From positions 124,001 through 188,000 of the forward strand of contig NZ_LRDB01000012.1 of the NCBI RefSeq assembly GCF_001592935.1: DNA of 64,000 nucleotides. Reading direction: 5' to 3'. The translations under genes and the position numbers were made by a program. Of the stretch, positions 35,001 to 45,302 are shown one piece after another. Numbering within the stretch: position 1 is the stretch's first letter; the number at the start of each line of letters is the position of its first letter. Source of the stretch: Roseivirga echinicomitans. Its GTDB lineage: Bacteria; Bacteroidota; Bacteroidia; Cytophagales; Cyclobacteriaceae. A model generated the notes under the pieces. That model had not been told where the DNA came from and ran no database searches. It saw only the letters and a program-made list of their open reading frames with translations.

Positions 35001-36344
35001 CTACATTCCTGTAAAATCGAAGTTCTCTAAGAAGCTCGTAGTGAATTGACCTGATTTGAATTTAGGGTCGTCCATTAGTTTGATATGGAATGGAATGGTG
35101 GTTTTAACACCTTCAATTACATATTCTTCCAAAGCCCTCTTCATTCTCACCAATACTTCTTCGCGTGACTGGGCCGTTACGATTAGCTTGGCAATCATTG
35201 AATCATAATTAGGCGGAATAGTGTAGCCAGCGTAAATATGGCTATCAATTCTTACGCCATGCCCACCTGGGGTATGAAGGTTGGTTATTTTACCTGGGCT
35301 TGGTCTGAAGCCATGTGCAGGATCTTCAGCATTGATTCGGCATTCCATCGCATAGAGATTAGGGAAATAGTTTTTTCCTGAAATTTTTTCACCTGCTGCT
35401 ACTTTAATTTGTTCTTTGATCAAATCAAAGCTGGTTACTTCTTCAGTAATTGGATGCTCTACTTGAATACGGGTGTTCATTTCCATAAAATAGAAATCAC
35501 CATGTTTATCCAATAAGAACTCTACAGTTCCAGCGCCTTCATAACCAATAGACTCAGCCGCTTTTACAGCCGCAGCGCCCATTCTTTCTCTTAGCTCTTG
35601 ATTAACCGCAGGCGAAGGGGTTTCTTCTACTAGCTTCTGATGCCTTCTTTGGATAGAACAATCTCTTTCTGAAAGATGGCAAGCACGTCCGGTGCTATCG
35701 CCAACTATTTGAATTTCAACGTGACGTGGTTCTTCTACATATTTTTCAAGATAAAGGCCATCGTTACCAAAGGCTGCGGCAGATTCCATTCTGGCATCGT
35801 CCCAAGCTTTTTGAAATTGAGAATCGTCTTTTACAATTCTCATACCTCTACCACCGCCACCAGCAGTAGCTTTTAAGATTACAGGGTATTTGACTTTGTT
35901 TGCAATTTTTAAACCTTCCGCCACAGATTTGAGCAAACCATCAGAGCCTGGAATGGTTGGTACGCCTGCCTTTTTCATGGTGTCTTTAGCCGTGGCTTTG
36001 TCACCCATTTTGTCAATCATATCAGGACTAGCACCAATAAATTTAATGCCGTATTCTTGACAAACCCTTGAGAACTCAGCATTTTCTGAAAGAAAGCCAT
36101 ATCCTGGGTGAATCGCATCTGCATTTGTAATTTCAGCAGCAGAGATAATGTGTGGTATTTTCAAGTAAGACTGATTGGAAGGAGCGGGGCCAATATTCAC
36201 CGCCTCATCAGCAAACCTAACATGGAGACTGTCTTTATCAGCCGCAGAGTAAACTGCTACGGTCTTGATGCCCATTTCCTTACATGTTCTTATAATACGA
36301 AGGGCAATCTCGCCTCTGTTGGCAATTAATATCTTTTTAAACAC
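35001..36344 (-). CDS. accC: Acetyl-CoA carboxylase biotin carboxylase subunit
   Basis: A 447-residue ATP-grasp enzyme that carboxylates the biotin on AccB. Landmarks: [23 protein letters not shown], the glycine-rich ATP loop [33 protein letters not shown] and YDSMIAKLI. Length fits bacterial AccC. It is the last gene of the efp-accB-accC group on the minus strand, 62 bases after accB with a hairpin in between. The AccA/AccD subunits are not in this window. Confidence 0.98.
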   Translation of the reverse strand: MFKKILIANRGEIALRIIRTCKEMGIKTVAVYSAADKDSLHVRFADEAVNIGPAPSNQSYLKIPHIISAAEITNADAIHPGYGFLSENAEFSRVCQEYGIKFIGASPDMIDKMGDKATAKDTMKKAGVPTIPGSDGLLKSVAEGLKIANKVKYPVILKATAGGGGRGMRIVKDDSQFQKAWDDARMESAAAFGNDGLYLEKYVEEPRHVEIQIVGDSTGRACHLSERDCSIQRRHQKLVEETPSPAVNQELRERMGAAAVKAAESIGYEGAGTVEFLLDKHGDFYFMEMNTRIQVEHPITEEVTSFDLIKEQIKVAAGEKISGKNYFPNLYAMECRINAEDPAHGFRPSPGKITNLHTPGGHGVRIDSHIYAGYTIPPNYDSMIAKLIVTAQSREEVLVRMKRALEEYVIEGVKTTIPFHIKLMDDPKFKSGQFTTSFLENFDFTGM

Positions 36345-36377
36345 TACAATAGATATTTTAGGTTGAGAAATAATTGA

Positions 36378-36393
36378 GGGCCTTTGAAGGCCC
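36378..36393 (-). promoter_or_regulatory. Intercistronic hairpin between accB and accC
   Basis: GGGCCTT and AAGGCCC are perfect arms separated by two bases, giving a compact 6-bp stem and 4-base loop in RNA. It lies 14 bases after the accB stop, with no U-run. It may protect the accB message or limit accC expression. Confidence 0.5.
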
Positions 36394-36406
36394 CTTAACC
36401 AAATTT

Positions 36407-36871
36407 TTAAGCAGGATCCACCAAAAATAGTGGCTGATCGTACTCTACAGGTGATGCGTTTTCAACCAATACTTTAACAATAGTACCTGAGATTTCAGAT
36501 TCAATTTCGTTGAAAAGTTTCATGGCTTCTACGATACAAACTCTGTCTCCAACAGATACTGAATCTCCAACATTCACAAAGGAAGGGTCTTCTGGTTTTG
36601 GTGAACGATAAAAAGTACCAATCATTGGTGATTTGATCTGAATGTACTTGCTCGATTCATCATTAGCAGGCGCAGACGCTGCTGTTTCTTGTGGTGCAGG
36701 TGCTGCCGCTACAGGTGCTGCTGCTTGTTGAGGCATTGCTGGTGTAGTAATTACTCTACCTTCCGTGTCTCTTTTAACTTTGATTTTGAACTCTTCAGTT
36801 TCAATATTGACTTCAGCCAAACCTGATTTGGCAATAAAGTCGATCATGTTCTTGATTTCTTTCGCATTCAT
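36407..36871 (-). CDS. accB: Biotin carboxyl carrier protein of acetyl-CoA carboxylase
   Basis: A 154-residue carrier. The N-terminal dimer segment (1-35) is followed by an Ala/Pro-rich flexible linker (about 44-70) and a biotinyl domain. The biotin site is [10 protein letters not shown] with Lys117. The linker length matches the family. BirA (27939-28697) would modify it, and AccC downstream carboxylates it. Gap of 31 bases after efp. Confidence 0.97.
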   Translation of the reverse strand: MNAKEIKNMIDFIAKSGLAEVNIETEEFKIKVKRDTEGRVITTPAMPQQAAAPVAAAPAPQETAASAPANDESSKYIQIKSPMIGTFYRSPKPEDPSFVNVGDSVSVGDRVCIVEAMKLFNEIESEISGTIVKVLVENASPVEYDQPLFLVDPA

Positions 36872-36902
36872 AACAATTCGATTATTTCGTTGGGATAGTG
36901 GG

Positions 36903-37466
36903 CTATTTTACACGCTCACCGTATGAATTTGTTCTAGTGTCTACTTTAATTTTGTCGTCTTGATTGATAAATAAGGGGACTTGGATTTCAGCGCCAGTTT
37001 CCAGTGTTGCTGCTTTTGTAGCGTTTGTAGCCGTATCTCCTTTAATACCAGGTTCGGTGTAAGTTACAACAAGTTCTACATAAGCTGGTAACTCAACACT
37101 TAGTACAGACTCTGTTTCCGCATGAAACAGAACATCAACTTCTTGTCCATCTTTCATCAGTTGCGGTGCATTGATTAACTCTTTAGGTACAGCAACTTGT
37201 TCAAAAGTTTCCGAATTCATTAGGTTATACCCGTAGTCATCGATGTAGAGAAACTGATGAGGTCTTTTTTCAATTCTTGCTGTTACTACTTTAACACCAG
37301 AGGTAAAAGTATTGTCTAATACTTTACCCGTTCTAATGCTTTTTAGTTTTGTTCTTACGAATGCAGGTCCTTTTCCCGGCTTAACATGCTGGAATTCGGT
37401 GATTGCGTAAAGGTCATGATTGTATTCAATTACAAGACCGTTTTTAAAATCTGCTGTACTTGCCAT
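36903..37466 (-). CDS. efp: Translation elongation factor P
   Basis: A 187-residue three-domain factor that relieves ribosome stalling at polyproline stretches. The domain I loop reads HVKPGKGPA; Lys32 is at the tip, the position modified by beta-lysylation or other chemistry in some bacteria. C-terminal OB domains end in QVPLFINQDDKIKVDTRTNSY. A -7 promoter element (37489-37496) lies just upstream, so efp may also be expressed independently of fabH. Confidence 0.97.
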   Translation of the reverse strand: MASTADFKNGLVIEYNHDLYAITEFQHVKPGKGPAFVRTKLKSIRTGKVLDNTFTSGVKVVTARIEKRPHQFLYIDDYGYNLMNSETFEQVAVPKELINAPQLMKDGQEVDVLFHAETESVLSVELPAYVELVVTYTEPGIKGDTATNATKAATLETGAEIQVPLFINQDDKIKVDTRTNSYGERVK

Positions 37467-37488
37467 GCGTTTATTTCAAACTAATTTA

Positions 37489-37496
37489 CAAATATA
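37489..37496 (-). promoter_or_regulatory. efp -7 promoter element
   Basis: Minus-strand TATATTTG matches TAnnTTTG, 22 bases before the efp ATG, in the short gap after fabH. No clear TTTG lies at -33, so this is moderate evidence. Confidence 0.45.
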
Positions 37497-37518
37497 CAAT
37501 TCTGATCCTTCGGGATTA

Positions 37519-38517
37519 TTATGATGGGTCGTATGCCCATTTTAAATAAATAGCGCCCCAGGTAAATCCGCCACCAAATGCGGCCAAAATAAGATTATCC
37601 CCTTTTTTTAATTGATTCTCGTAGTCCCAAAGACAAAGAGGAATGGTTCCGCTGGTAGTATTACCGTATTTATGGATATTCAACATTACTTTGTCTTCAC
37701 CAATTTCCATACGCCTTGCTGTAGCGTCTATAATTCTTTTGTTCGCCTGATGGGGGACTAACCATGTAACGTCATCACCATCCAAGTTGTTTTTAGCCAT
37801 GATTTCGGCAGAAACATCCGCCATATTGGTTACTGCAAATTTAAAAACAGCAGACCCTTCTTGGTAAACGTAATGCTCGCGGTTATCGATGGTTTCGTGC
37901 GAAGCTGGTTTGCGGCTTCCTCCGGCTTTCATATGAAGGTGTTGTGCTCCCGATCCATCAGATCGAAGAATAGAATCCATGACGCCAACATTTTCTTCGG
38001 TTGGTTCTAATAGAATAGCTCCACCACCATCTCCAAAAATAATGCAGGTGGTTCTTTCATTGTAATCTATAATAGAAGACATCTTGTCGGCACCGACCAC
38101 GACTACTTTTTTGTATTTACCTGTTTCAATAAACTGACTACCTGTAACTACAGCATAAATGAACCCTGAACAGGCCGCTTGTAGGTCGTAACTGAAGGCG
38201 TTTGTAGCTCCGATGGCATCTGCAATAATATTTGCAGTGGCAGGAAACATCATGTCGGGGGTGGTTGTGGCACAGATCAGAAGATCAATTTCAGAAGGGT
38301 CGGTATTGGTTTTTTCGAGCAAGCCTTTTACCGCTTGAATCCCCAATACGGAGGTACCTTGACCTTCTCCTTTTAATATTCTTCGTTCTTTAATGCCAGT
38401 GCGGGAAGTTATCCATTCGTCAGTGGTGTCGACTATTGTTTCTAACTCTTTATTCGTGAGAACGTAGTCTGGCACCCAACCATTGACTCCTGAGATTTTA
38501 GCTCTGATTTTAGTCAT
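37519..38517 (-). CDS. fabH: 3-oxoacyl-ACP synthase III
   Basis: A 332-residue condensing enzyme that joins acetyl-CoA and malonyl-ACP to begin fatty-acid synthesis. The Cys-His-Asn triad is in [23 protein letters not shown] and [23 protein letters not shown] completes the C-terminus. It follows rpmF with a gap of 185 bases. PlsX, which lies between rpmF and fabH in many bacteria, is absent here. Confidence 0.97.
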   Translation of the reverse strand: MTKIRAKISGVNGWVPDYVLTNKELETIVDTTDEWITSRTGIKERRILKGEGQGTSVLGIQAVKGLLEKTNTDPSEIDLLICATTTPDMMFPATANIIADAIGATNAFSYDLQAACSGFIYAVVTGSQFIETGKYKKVVVVGADKMSSIIDYNERTTCIIFGDGGGAILLEPTEENVGVMDSILRSDGSGAQHLHMKAGGSRKPASHETIDNREHYVYQEGSAVFKFAVTNMADVSAEIMAKNNLDGDDVTWLVPHQANKRIIDATARRMEIGEDKVMLNIHKYGNTTSGTIPLCLWDYENQLKKGDNLILAAFGGGFTWGAIYLKWAYDPS

Positions 38518-38702
38518 CCAATGTTTTTGGAATGGAATACACCATCCTTATTTCTAAATAATCTGCCAATATAAGGGTTCAAGCTTCAGATTCAAATAAT
38601 AGATTGAATGAAACCTTAGGATGGGCAAATGAAGTGTCTATAAATAAATATTGCTCCTGAATGTTGATTCAGGAGCAAATATTCAAAAGCCAAAAGTTGA
38701 AC

Positions 38703-38894
38703 TTAGGCTAAAACTTCTTTTTCTATTACTACTTTACCTTTGAAGTAAAGTTTTCCCTCATGCCAGAAAGCTCTGTGAGGTAAGTGCATTTCTCCCGTAG
38801 TAGGGCAAATAGCCAAAGCTTTGCCATGTAATTTCTTGTGAGTTCTACGTTTGTCTCTTCTGGTTTTCGAGATTTTCCTTTTAGGATGCGCCAT
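38703..38894 (-). CDS. rpmF: 50S ribosomal protein bL32
   Basis: A 63-residue ribosomal protein: [20 protein letters not shown], then [12 protein letters not shown] and the short C-terminus. It is downstream of yceD with a 31-base gap, the widely conserved order. The four-cysteine zinc site of some bL32 proteins is not present; only one Cys remains, so this is the zinc-free form. Confidence 0.97.
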   Translation of the reverse strand: MAHPKRKISKTRRDKRRTHKKLHGKALAICPTTGEMHLPHRAFWHEGKLYFKGKVVIEKEVLA

Positions 38895-38925
38895 TTTTCT
38901 ACAGTTTTATAGCTTTCGCTATTCT

Positions 38926-39465
38926 TTATTTTTTCAATTTCTTCAAAGAAGCCCAACGTGGGTCTATTGATTCTTCATTTTCCTGATCTTCATTCTCCTC
39001 ATCATCTTCCGAAGAATATATCATGAGTACTTCTGCTTCACTATCATCGTCTTCTTCTTGAAAGCGTGGGTGAAGCTTTTTCATGGGGATTTCAAGTCCT
39101 ATAAATTCAAACATTATGGAGGCCACGTTCAGTTGTTGGGTGTCGCGTGGTATTACCACTACTTCATCCGACAATTCCTCATGCTCGTTTCCAAGCTTAT
39201 AGATGAACGGTCTCTCCAAGTCAATCGGAAAATCAAACAAATCTAGACTTCTGTCGCACTCGAGTTCTATAGAACCCTTGATGCGAAATATGGTATGGAT
39301 CATTGTTTCAGACTTGTTCAATGAAATGTTAGCCGTCAGTTTCCCTTTGCTAATCATGTCATTGTCAAATAATTCAAAGAACTCATCATCTAACAGAAAC
39401 TCAAAATCATGCAGCCCAGTGTTGAGCTTAAAGATCTGTATTTCGTATTTTCTGATTGGTTTCAA
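38926..39465 (-). CDS. yceD: YceD/DUF177 family protein
   Basis: A 179-residue protein of the family always found upstream of rpmF and linked to 23S rRNA accumulation. Visible: SIELECDRSLDLFDFPI, the region where the family CxxC or related residues lie, and an acidic tail (EEDDDSEAEVLMIYSSEDDEENEDQ). The start is a TTG at 39465, supported by a strong GGGGAG seven bases upstream; the next Met lies far inside. A Bacteroidota -7 element is at 39491-39498. Short distance to rpmF implies co-transcription. Confidence 0.85.
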   Translation of the reverse strand: MKPIRKYEIQIFKLNTGLHDFEFLLDDEFFELFDNDMISKGKLTANISLNKSETMIHTIFRIKGSIELECDRSLDLFDFPIDLERPFIYKLGNEHEELSDEVVVIPRDTQQLNVASIMFEFIGLEIPMKKLHPRFQEEDDDSEAEVLMIYSSEDDEENEDQENEESIDPRWASLKKLKK

Positions 39466-39490
39466 ATATCTCCCCTCAAAATCAGGACTG

Positions 39491-39498
39491 CAAAGGTA
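39491..39498 (-). promoter_or_regulatory. yceD-rpmF promoter -7 element
   Basis: Minus-strand TACCTTTG fits TAnnTTTG; 20 bases further upstream lies TTTT, close to the -33 TTTG. It is 26 bases upstream of the TTG start. Confidence 0.6.
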
Positions 39499-39626
39499 TG
39501 AAAATTCAATTGAATCATAAAACAGTGTTTGCTTATTTCCTTAATAAATATTGAACAAAAATTGGGCACTAGCTTATGCGCTTTAAATGGCATCCTTGAA
39601 ATCGGGCTTAATTACTCAGAATGAGC

Positions 39627-40649
39627 TTATTCCCTTCTGTTTCTAATGATGTCAATGGCCATATAAAGTGCGGCCCTCATGCTGCTAGGGTCGGCTTCGT
39701 TTTTACCAGCGATGCCAAAAGCAGTCCCATGGTCTGGTGATGTCCTTACAATAGGTAAACCCGCAGTAAAGTTAACACCGTCTTCAAAAGCTATAGTTTT
39801 GAACGGAATTAAGCCTTGATCGTGGTACATGGCTAGTATTCCATCAAATTTTGCGTTGGTATTATTGCCAAAGAAACCATCGGCAGGGTAGGGCCCAAAA
39901 ACCAAATGCCCCTTTTCTTTAAACTCGTTGATGACAGGTATAATCAATTCTTTTTCTTCCGTACCCAAAAGACCGTCTTCTCCAGCATGTGGGTTAAGTC
40001 CTAAAATGGCCACTTTGGGTTTAGTAATGCCAAAATCTTTTTTAAGTGATTTTAACATCAAATCAATTTTGCTGGTCAGTCTTTCAGCGGTCAACTCTTC
40101 TTTAATTTTCATTAGAGGAATATGGCCAGTGGCTACACCGATTCTCAGGCGATCGTTGCAGAGAAACATCAGACTATCTTTTGCGCCAAATGTAGTAGTG
40201 AAAAACTCGGTATGACCTGGGAAGGAGAATTCGCTACTTTGAATATTGTGTTTACTAATAGGAGCTGTTACTACGCCATCAATAACTCCATTCTGCAAAT
40301 CTTCTACGGCCCTTTGTAAAGATGCTAAAGCGTACTTACCGCCAGTAGCATTTTCTTCGCCTGGCTTAATTTCAAAATCCTCTTCCCAGCAATTAATTAC
40401 GTTGGCCTTTTTTTCATGAAGCCTATCGCCAGTATTGAATTGGTAAAAGGAGAAATTATCTAAGCCTAGAATTTTCTTATAGTGCGAAAAGGCTTTTCCG
40501 TGTCCGTATAAAATGATGGTCACGTAATCGTAAAGCTTTTGCTCTGAAATGGTTTTGATAATTACTTCAGGACCAATGCCATTAATATCGCCAATGGTAA
40601 TTCCAATTACTGGTTTGTATGTTGTTTCGTCTTCCGAATGTAGATTCAT
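39627..40649 (-). CDS. pdxA: 4-hydroxythreonine-4-phosphate dehydrogenase
   Basis: A 340-residue NAD-dependent enzyme of pyridoxal phosphate synthesis. Family blocks: GITIGDINGIGPEVIIKT, APISKHNIQ, FPGHTEFF, LGLNPHAGEDGLLGTEE, and MYHDQGLIPFK, which hold the zinc-binding histidines. ATG 40649 is preferred to a TTG two codons upstream. It is divergent from rsmA, and pdxA-rsmA proximity recurs in many bacteria. Confidence 0.96.
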   Translation of the reverse strand: MNLHSEDETTYKPVIGITIGDINGIGPEVIIKTISEQKLYDYVTIILYGHGKAFSHYKKILGLDNFSFYQFNTGDRLHEKKANVINCWEEDFEIKPGEENATGGKYALASLQRAVEDLQNGVIDGVVTAPISKHNIQSSEFSFPGHTEFFTTTFGAKDSLMFLCNDRLRIGVATGHIPLMKIKEELTAERLTSKIDLMLKSLKKDFGITKPKVAILGLNPHAGEDGLLGTEEKELIIPVINEFKEKGHLVFGPYPADGFFGNNTNAKFDGILAMYHDQGLIPFKTIAFEDGVNFTAGLPIVRTSPDHGTAFGIAGKNEADPSSMRAALYMAIDIIRNRRE

Positions 40650-40795
40650 GATCAAAGAATTTCCTGCTTTTGTAATCTTTAAAGAAAAGTTGAAGTAGGT
40701 TTGAATGTGAGAAGAACAATGAAGCTCTGCCCTGAGTAATCTTCAACAGAATTCTCATTTTGTGCAAATTAATGTTTTTTCTATAAGTTACTCCC

Positions 40796-41575
40796 ATGTC
40801 AGCAGTCAGACCCAAGAAACATCTCGGCCAACATTTTCTAAAAGATTTAAATATTGCCAAGCAAATTGCTGATGGGCTTACGAGGCATGGCGGATATGAT
40901 AAGGTGCTAGAGATAGGGCCAGGGACTGGTATGTTGACTCAATTTCTTTTACAGAATGAAGGGGAAACCTCAGTGATTGAACTTGATAGAGACTCCGTAG
41001 CCTATTTAAAACAGCATTTTCCTCAATTGGAAGGAAGGATTATTGAAGGCGACTTTTTAAAGCTCAATATGGAAGACTACTTTCCAGGTCAATTTGCGGT
41101 GATTGGTAACTTCCCTTATAATATTTCATCTCAAATATTTTTCAAAGTACTGGACCTAAAGCAGCAAGTGCCAGAAGTGGTTTGTATGCTTCAGAAAGAA
41201 GTGGCTGATCGCCTTATTTCTCCTCCAGGAAACAAAACCTATGGAATTTTGAGCGTGTTCTTACAAGCTTATTACGATTTAGAATATTTGTTCACAGTTC
41301 CTCCTAATGTTTTCAACCCTCCTCCCAAAGTAAATAGTGCCGTAATTCGGCTAAAAAGGAACAAAAGAGTGTCATTAGATTGTGATGAAGTGCTTTTCAG
41401 AAGAGTGGTGAAAGCAGGTTTTCAAATGAGAAGGAAAACATTGCGCAACGCGCTAAAACCAATAAATTTGCCAGAGGAACTGAATGGTGAAAAAGTGCTC
41501 GATCAAAGGGCCGAAACACTTTCTGTTGACCAGTATGTGGAACTGACAAATCTTATAACATCGTGTCGGGAGTAA
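40796..41575 (+). CDS. rsmA: 16S rRNA dimethyladenosine methyltransferase
   Basis: A 259-residue enzyme (KsgA) that dimethylates two adjacent adenines near the 3' end of 16S rRNA during ribosome maturation. Hallmarks: RPKKHLGQHFLKDLNIA, KVLEIGPGTGMLT, and the catalytic NFPYNIS. Length and C-terminal helical domain fit. The stop overlaps the GTG start of mgtE by 13 bases. Confidence 0.97.
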   Translation: MSAVRPKKHLGQHFLKDLNIAKQIADGLTRHGGYDKVLEIGPGTGMLTQFLLQNEGETSVIELDRDSVAYLKQHFPQLEGRIIEGDFLKLNMEDYFPGQFAVIGNFPYNISSQIFFKVLDLKQQVPEVVCMLQKEVADRLISPPGNKTYGILSVFLQAYYDLEYLFTVPPNVFNPPPKVNSAVIRLKRNKRVSLDCDEVLFRRVVKAGFQMRRKTLRNALKPINLPEELNGEKVLDQRAETLSVDQYVELTNLITSCRE

Positions 41576-42921
41576 AAATCAGCTTTGAACTTTCTAAAGA
41601 GTACCTCAGTGCGCTTGAAGTAGCCATTGAGGGGCAAGATAGTGTCTTCATTCGTGACACGATGGAGGGGGTGAATTCTGCTGATATTTCTGCGCTCTTA
41701 GATGAGGTGAGCAGCGAAAAGGCCAAATATGTCATAGACATTTTGGACAATGAAGTTGGTGCCGAAATTATTGAGGACCTTGAAGAGGCTACCCGAACCA
41801 AGTTCTTAGAAAACTTCACTCCCAAAGAAGTAGCCGATTATATTACGGAAATGGATTCCGATGATGCGGTGGATATTATTAATGAACTTCCTGCAAAAAC
41901 TCGTGAAGAAGTAATCTCTGAAATTATAGACCCCGATACTGCTGCTCATATTCATGAGCTGATGCGGTATGTTGAAGATTGTGCGGGTGGATTGATGGCC
42001 AAGGAAATGATTGTTGCCAACCTGAATTGGGACATCGTTCAAACCATTGAAGAAATTAGAAGACAGCGCGAAAACGTTGATCGTATTTACGCTGTTTATG
42101 TTGTTGATGATAAGCATAAATTGTTGGGTAAGGTTTCAGTAAAGGATATTTTGCTGGCGAATGACAATACACATATCAGCGAAATTTATGATGAAGATGT
42201 CATCTCAGTTGAAACCTATATGGATGAAGAGGAGGTGGCCGATATCATGCAAAAATATGACCTCGATGTGGTGCCCGTTGTAAACCTTCAAGGCAAGCTG
42301 GTGGGTAGAATTACAATCGATGATATTGTAGACGTAATTACTGATCAAGCCGAAGAAGACCGACAGTTGATGTCTGGTATCTCTTCAGATGTTGAAGAAG
42401 ATGATTCTATTTGGGTGATTCTGAAGGCCCGATTACCATGGCTAGTCATTGGCTTGGTGGGTGGAATCGTTGGGGCTTTTGTGATTCGCGGTTTCGAAGA
42501 CCAGATTCAAACAATCACAGGTTTGGCCTTGTTTATTCCCCTCATTATGGCGACAGGCGGAAACGTAGGAGTCCAGTCTTCTACGCTAGTGGTTCAGAGT
42601 TTGGCCAATAAATCGGTGTTTACGGATAGTTTGGGGAAGCGGCTATTGAAAATGGTGGCGATCGCCATGTTTACGGGTTTGGTTTTGGGGTCCATCAGTT
42701 TCTTTTTTGTCTATCTATATGGAGAAGTTAAACTCGGTTTAGTAGTCGCTATTGCACTGCAAGCCGTTGTACTACTGGCCTCCTTTACCGGAACAGCAAC
42801 GCCATTAATATTAGATAGGTTCGGGATCAATCCTGCATTGGCTTCTGGTCCATTTATTACTACCGCCAACGACATGTTGGGAATTACCGTGTATTTACTC
42901 ATTGCAAATTTATTACTCTAA
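41563..42921 (+). CDS. mgtE: Magnesium transporter MgtE
   Basis: A 452-residue Mg2+ channel. The N-terminal superhelical N domain (about 1-130) is followed by paired CBS domains (about 130-255; VVPVVNLQGKLVGRITIDDIVD), then five membrane helices with GGIVGAFVIRGFED, the pore signature IMATGGNVGVQSST and the terminal TANDMLGITVYLLIANLLL. The start is GTG 41563, inside the rsmA end; there is no nearby ATG. The short C-terminus ends within the last helix. Gating by intracellular Mg2+ is known for the family. A CorA-type Mg2+ transporter also occurs in the window at 62453. Confidence 0.96.
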   Translation: MSGVKISFELSKEYLSALEVAIEGQDSVFIRDTMEGVNSADISALLDEVSSEKAKYVIDILDNEVGAEIIEDLEEATRTKFLENFTPKEVADYITEMDSDDAVDIINELPAKTREEVISEIIDPDTAAHIHELMRYVEDCAGGLMAKEMIVANLNWDIVQTIEEIRRQRENVDRIYAVYVVDDKHKLLGKVSVKDILLANDNTHISEIYDEDVISVETYMDEEEVADIMQKYDLDVVPVVNLQGKLVGRITIDDIVDVITDQAEEDRQLMSGISSDVEEDDSIWVILKARLPWLVIGLVGGIVGAFVIRGFEDQIQTITGLALFIPLIMATGGNVGVQSSTLVVQSLANKSVFTDSLGKRLLKMVAIAMFTGLVLGSISFFFVYLYGEVKLGLVVAIALQAVVLLASFTGTATPLILDRFGINPALASGPFITTANDMLGITVYLLIANLLL

Positions 42922-42925
42922 GCTC

Positions 42926-43864
42926 ATGCAGAAAAAGTTTTTGATCGTTGACGACATGCATCAAAGTATCTGCGGATTGCTTTCAAAAATTGGAATAGAT
43001 GCCAATTATCAGCCGCATATCTCAAGAGGGGAATTGCTCAATATAATAGGTGATTATGAAGGCTTGCTTATTCGTTCTAAAACCGATGTAGATCAAGAGC
43101 TTATTGACGCTGCCACTAAATTGGAAGTGATAGGAAGAGCAGGGGCTGGTTTAGATAAGATAGATGTACAATACGTTGAATCGAAGGGAATAGAAATCCT
43201 AAATGCCCCAGAAGGAAATAGAGACGCATTGGCCGAACACGCCATGGGTTTACTGCTTTCTATGTTGAATAATATTGTAAAGGCGGATGCCGAAGTAAGA
43301 AACTGGATTTGGGACAGAGAGGGGAACCGAGGCGATGAGTTAAGTGACAAAACCATTGGTATTGTTGGTTATGGCTACATGGGGCAGGCTTTTGTGCAAA
43401 GGCTTAGGGCTTTCGATTGCCGCGTGTTGGTGTACGACAAGTACAAAAAGGGTTTTGGAACCAAAAACGTAGAAGAAGTAAGCTTGGCTAAGCTGTATGA
43501 TAAAGCCGATATTCTTAGCCTTCATGTCCCTTTGAATGAAGAAACACTCGCTTGGGTGAATAAAGACTTTATTCAAAATTTCAGAAAGGATATCTACCTT
43601 TTGAATACTGCCCGAGGCGAGATTTTACCCACTAAAGACCTTCTGGAATTATTAGACTCTGGCAAGGTAAAAGGTGCAGCGCTGGATGTTTTAGACAAGG
43701 AGAAGTTCGATAAACTGACCGAAGAAGAACGCAACCAGTTTACAGATTTATTTTCAAGAAAGAATGTAGTGTTTTCACCGCATGTAGGGGGCTGGACTTT
43801 CTCCTCTTACAAAAGAATTAATGAAGTGTTGGTAGGTAAAATTTCCGCCCATTATAATTTCTAG
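42926..43864 (+). CDS. D-2-hydroxyacid dehydrogenase, phosphoglycerate dehydrogenase-like
   Basis: A 312-residue NAD-dependent dehydrogenase. The NAD site is IGIVGYGYMGQAFVQRL, followed by the acidic end of the second strand (VYDKYKK); the catalytic Arg lies in LNTARGEI and the catalytic His in SPHVGGW. It lacks the C-terminal ACT domain of some SerA proteins. ATG 42926 lies 4 bases after mgtE, so it is part of the rsmA-mgtE run. Possible substrates include 3-phosphoglycerate or another 2-hydroxyacid. Confidence 0.9.
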   Translation: MQKKFLIVDDMHQSICGLLSKIGIDANYQPHISRGELLNIIGDYEGLLIRSKTDVDQELIDAATKLEVIGRAGAGLDKIDVQYVESKGIEILNAPEGNRDALAEHAMGLLLSMLNNIVKADAEVRNWIWDREGNRGDELSDKTIGIVGYGYMGQAFVQRLRAFDCRVLVYDKYKKGFGTKNVEEVSLAKLYDKADILSLHVPLNEETLAWVNKDFIQNFRKDIYLLNTARGEILPTKDLLELLDSGKVKGAALDVLDKEKFDKLTEEERNQFTDLFSRKNVVFSPHVGGWTFSSYKRINEVLVGKISAHYNF

Positions 43865-43890
43865 ATTATCTCTACACTAATCTAGGTCTC

Positions 43891-45009
43891 TCAATTAGTT
43901 ACAAGCTCATAAACATTATACTGGAAACCATCTTCAATCATCTGATCAGTCCGCTGAATATAGATTTTACCGTTGCCGAATATTGCTGGCTCCCTTACCC
44001 TAGCCTCAATTTCGATCTCTGCCACTACTTCAAGCCTTGGGTTGAGCACCATTAAGTACTTGAAATTGTACAGATCCCCGTTGGGTAACGGCCGAAGTTC
44101 GGAATGAATACGTGCGTAGTAGCCAGATTTATTGTCTTTAGACCATTTAGAAAATTTAGACCCAGACATTTCATACTCCAGCCACTTGCGACTTCTTTTT
44201 ACTTCAGGGGTTGTAGGCTCTCTTAAATTCGATACGAAACTGGATTTGGTGTCCAGCACAGTGGTTTTGTCTTTTGATAATTGGTATACATATGTTTTCG
44301 CAGAAAAACGAAAACTGTAGATGATAGAATCATTTGAATAAACCATATCATGAAACGAGAAATCATTATAGTACCCTTGTTCAGGCACATCTACCAATGC
44401 TTCTTTTGGGGGATAAACGTTTAATTCATTGATAGTCTTTGTTTTCAAGTGAAAGGTTATGAATATATTTTGTGGGTTTTTAAACATGAATTTACTTCCA
44501 AAAGCTTGAAATGATACTTTGTTGAAGAGGACTAAATCGGGGTTGATTAACTCAAAATCAAAAATTTTGAAGTCCGTGTTCATCCCAGTAATATCATCTG
44601 ATCCATAACGAGCAATAAGTTTACCTTCTAATGTGTAAACACTGAAAAAATTGTTGGACAAAACATATAGCCGTTCGCCTAGAATATCCATTTCACTCGT
44701 TTGTACATCAAAGGAATTTGGTCCGTCAAAAGAAACTCCAATATTGTAGACAGGGAGCTTTGTGTTAAGGTCAAATATTACCAGCTGTTTAGTAGCTTGG
44801 CTTAGGCTTAACAAACTGTCTCTACCTGTTATTTTACTCAACCCCGACCTATTGTTTAAAAGTAAATCTCCGTGACTGATTACCACCTCGCTTTTCTTAA
44901 GCTCTATCAATCCTTGGCTCTTCTCAGTAGAGTTTTTGCCACAACTTGAAATTACAAGTAGGCAAGATATGAGCCAGTAAATATTGTTCGATCCTTGAAT
45001 TTTAGGCAT
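43891..45009 (-). CDS. Beta-propeller lipoprotein of unknown function (DUF4221-like)
   Basis: A 372-residue lipoprotein with lipobox ISSC (Cys23). The body has propeller-like repeats, such as FDVQTSEMDILGERLYVLSN, NFFSVYTLEGKLIARYGSDD and IYSFRFSAKTYVYQLSKD. It resembles the 6-bladed propeller lipoproteins (DUF4221-type) that are abundant in Cytophagales, but the assignment is by pattern only. No catalytic motif is seen. It is convergent with the dehydrogenase (26 bases between ends) and divergent from greA. Confidence 0.7.
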   Translation of the reverse strand: MPKIQGSNNIYWLISCLLVISSCGKNSTEKSQGLIELKKSEVVISHGDLLLNNRSGLSKITGRDSLLSLSQATKQLVIFDLNTKLPVYNIGVSFDGPNSFDVQTSEMDILGERLYVLSNNFFSVYTLEGKLIARYGSDDITGMNTDFKIFDFELINPDLVLFNKVSFQAFGSKFMFKNPQNIFITFHLKTKTINELNVYPPKEALVDVPEQGYYNDFSFHDMVYSNDSIIYSFRFSAKTYVYQLSKDKTTVLDTKSSFVSNLREPTTPEVKRSRKWLEYEMSGSKFSKWSKDNKSGYYARIHSELRPLPNGDLYNFKYLMVLNPRLEVVAEIEIEARVREPAIFGNGKIYIQRTDQMIEDGFQYNVYELVTN

Positions 45010-45286
45010 AAAATATAATTATAGTTTAAATTCTTCTTGTTTCAAAGAACTTCTTTTCCTTAAAAGAGAACACTTTATGCGGTCTTAGTGAGGGAGAAGA
45101 ATTAATGAAGTGATGGTTAGTTGAATACTATATAATGTGAGAAGGTAGATAGGGGCTAAATTGGGAGTAAGCAACTGTTGTTTTAGAGCCCCCAAAAACT
45201 AATAAATACACTTCAAATCTAATTTTAAGCCCTTTTCAATTACCTGAGTAAACCCATCGTTAGTAGGAGACTATAGATATTTTGCT

Positions 45287-45294
45287 TAAATTTG
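45287..45294 (+). promoter_or_regulatory. Possible greA -7 promoter element
   Basis: TAAATTTG fits TAnnTTTG. No good TTTG lies about 20 bases upstream. If used, transcription would start around 45300 and include both leader hairpins. Confidence 0.4.
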
Positions 45295-45302
45295 AAGCAT
45301 AC

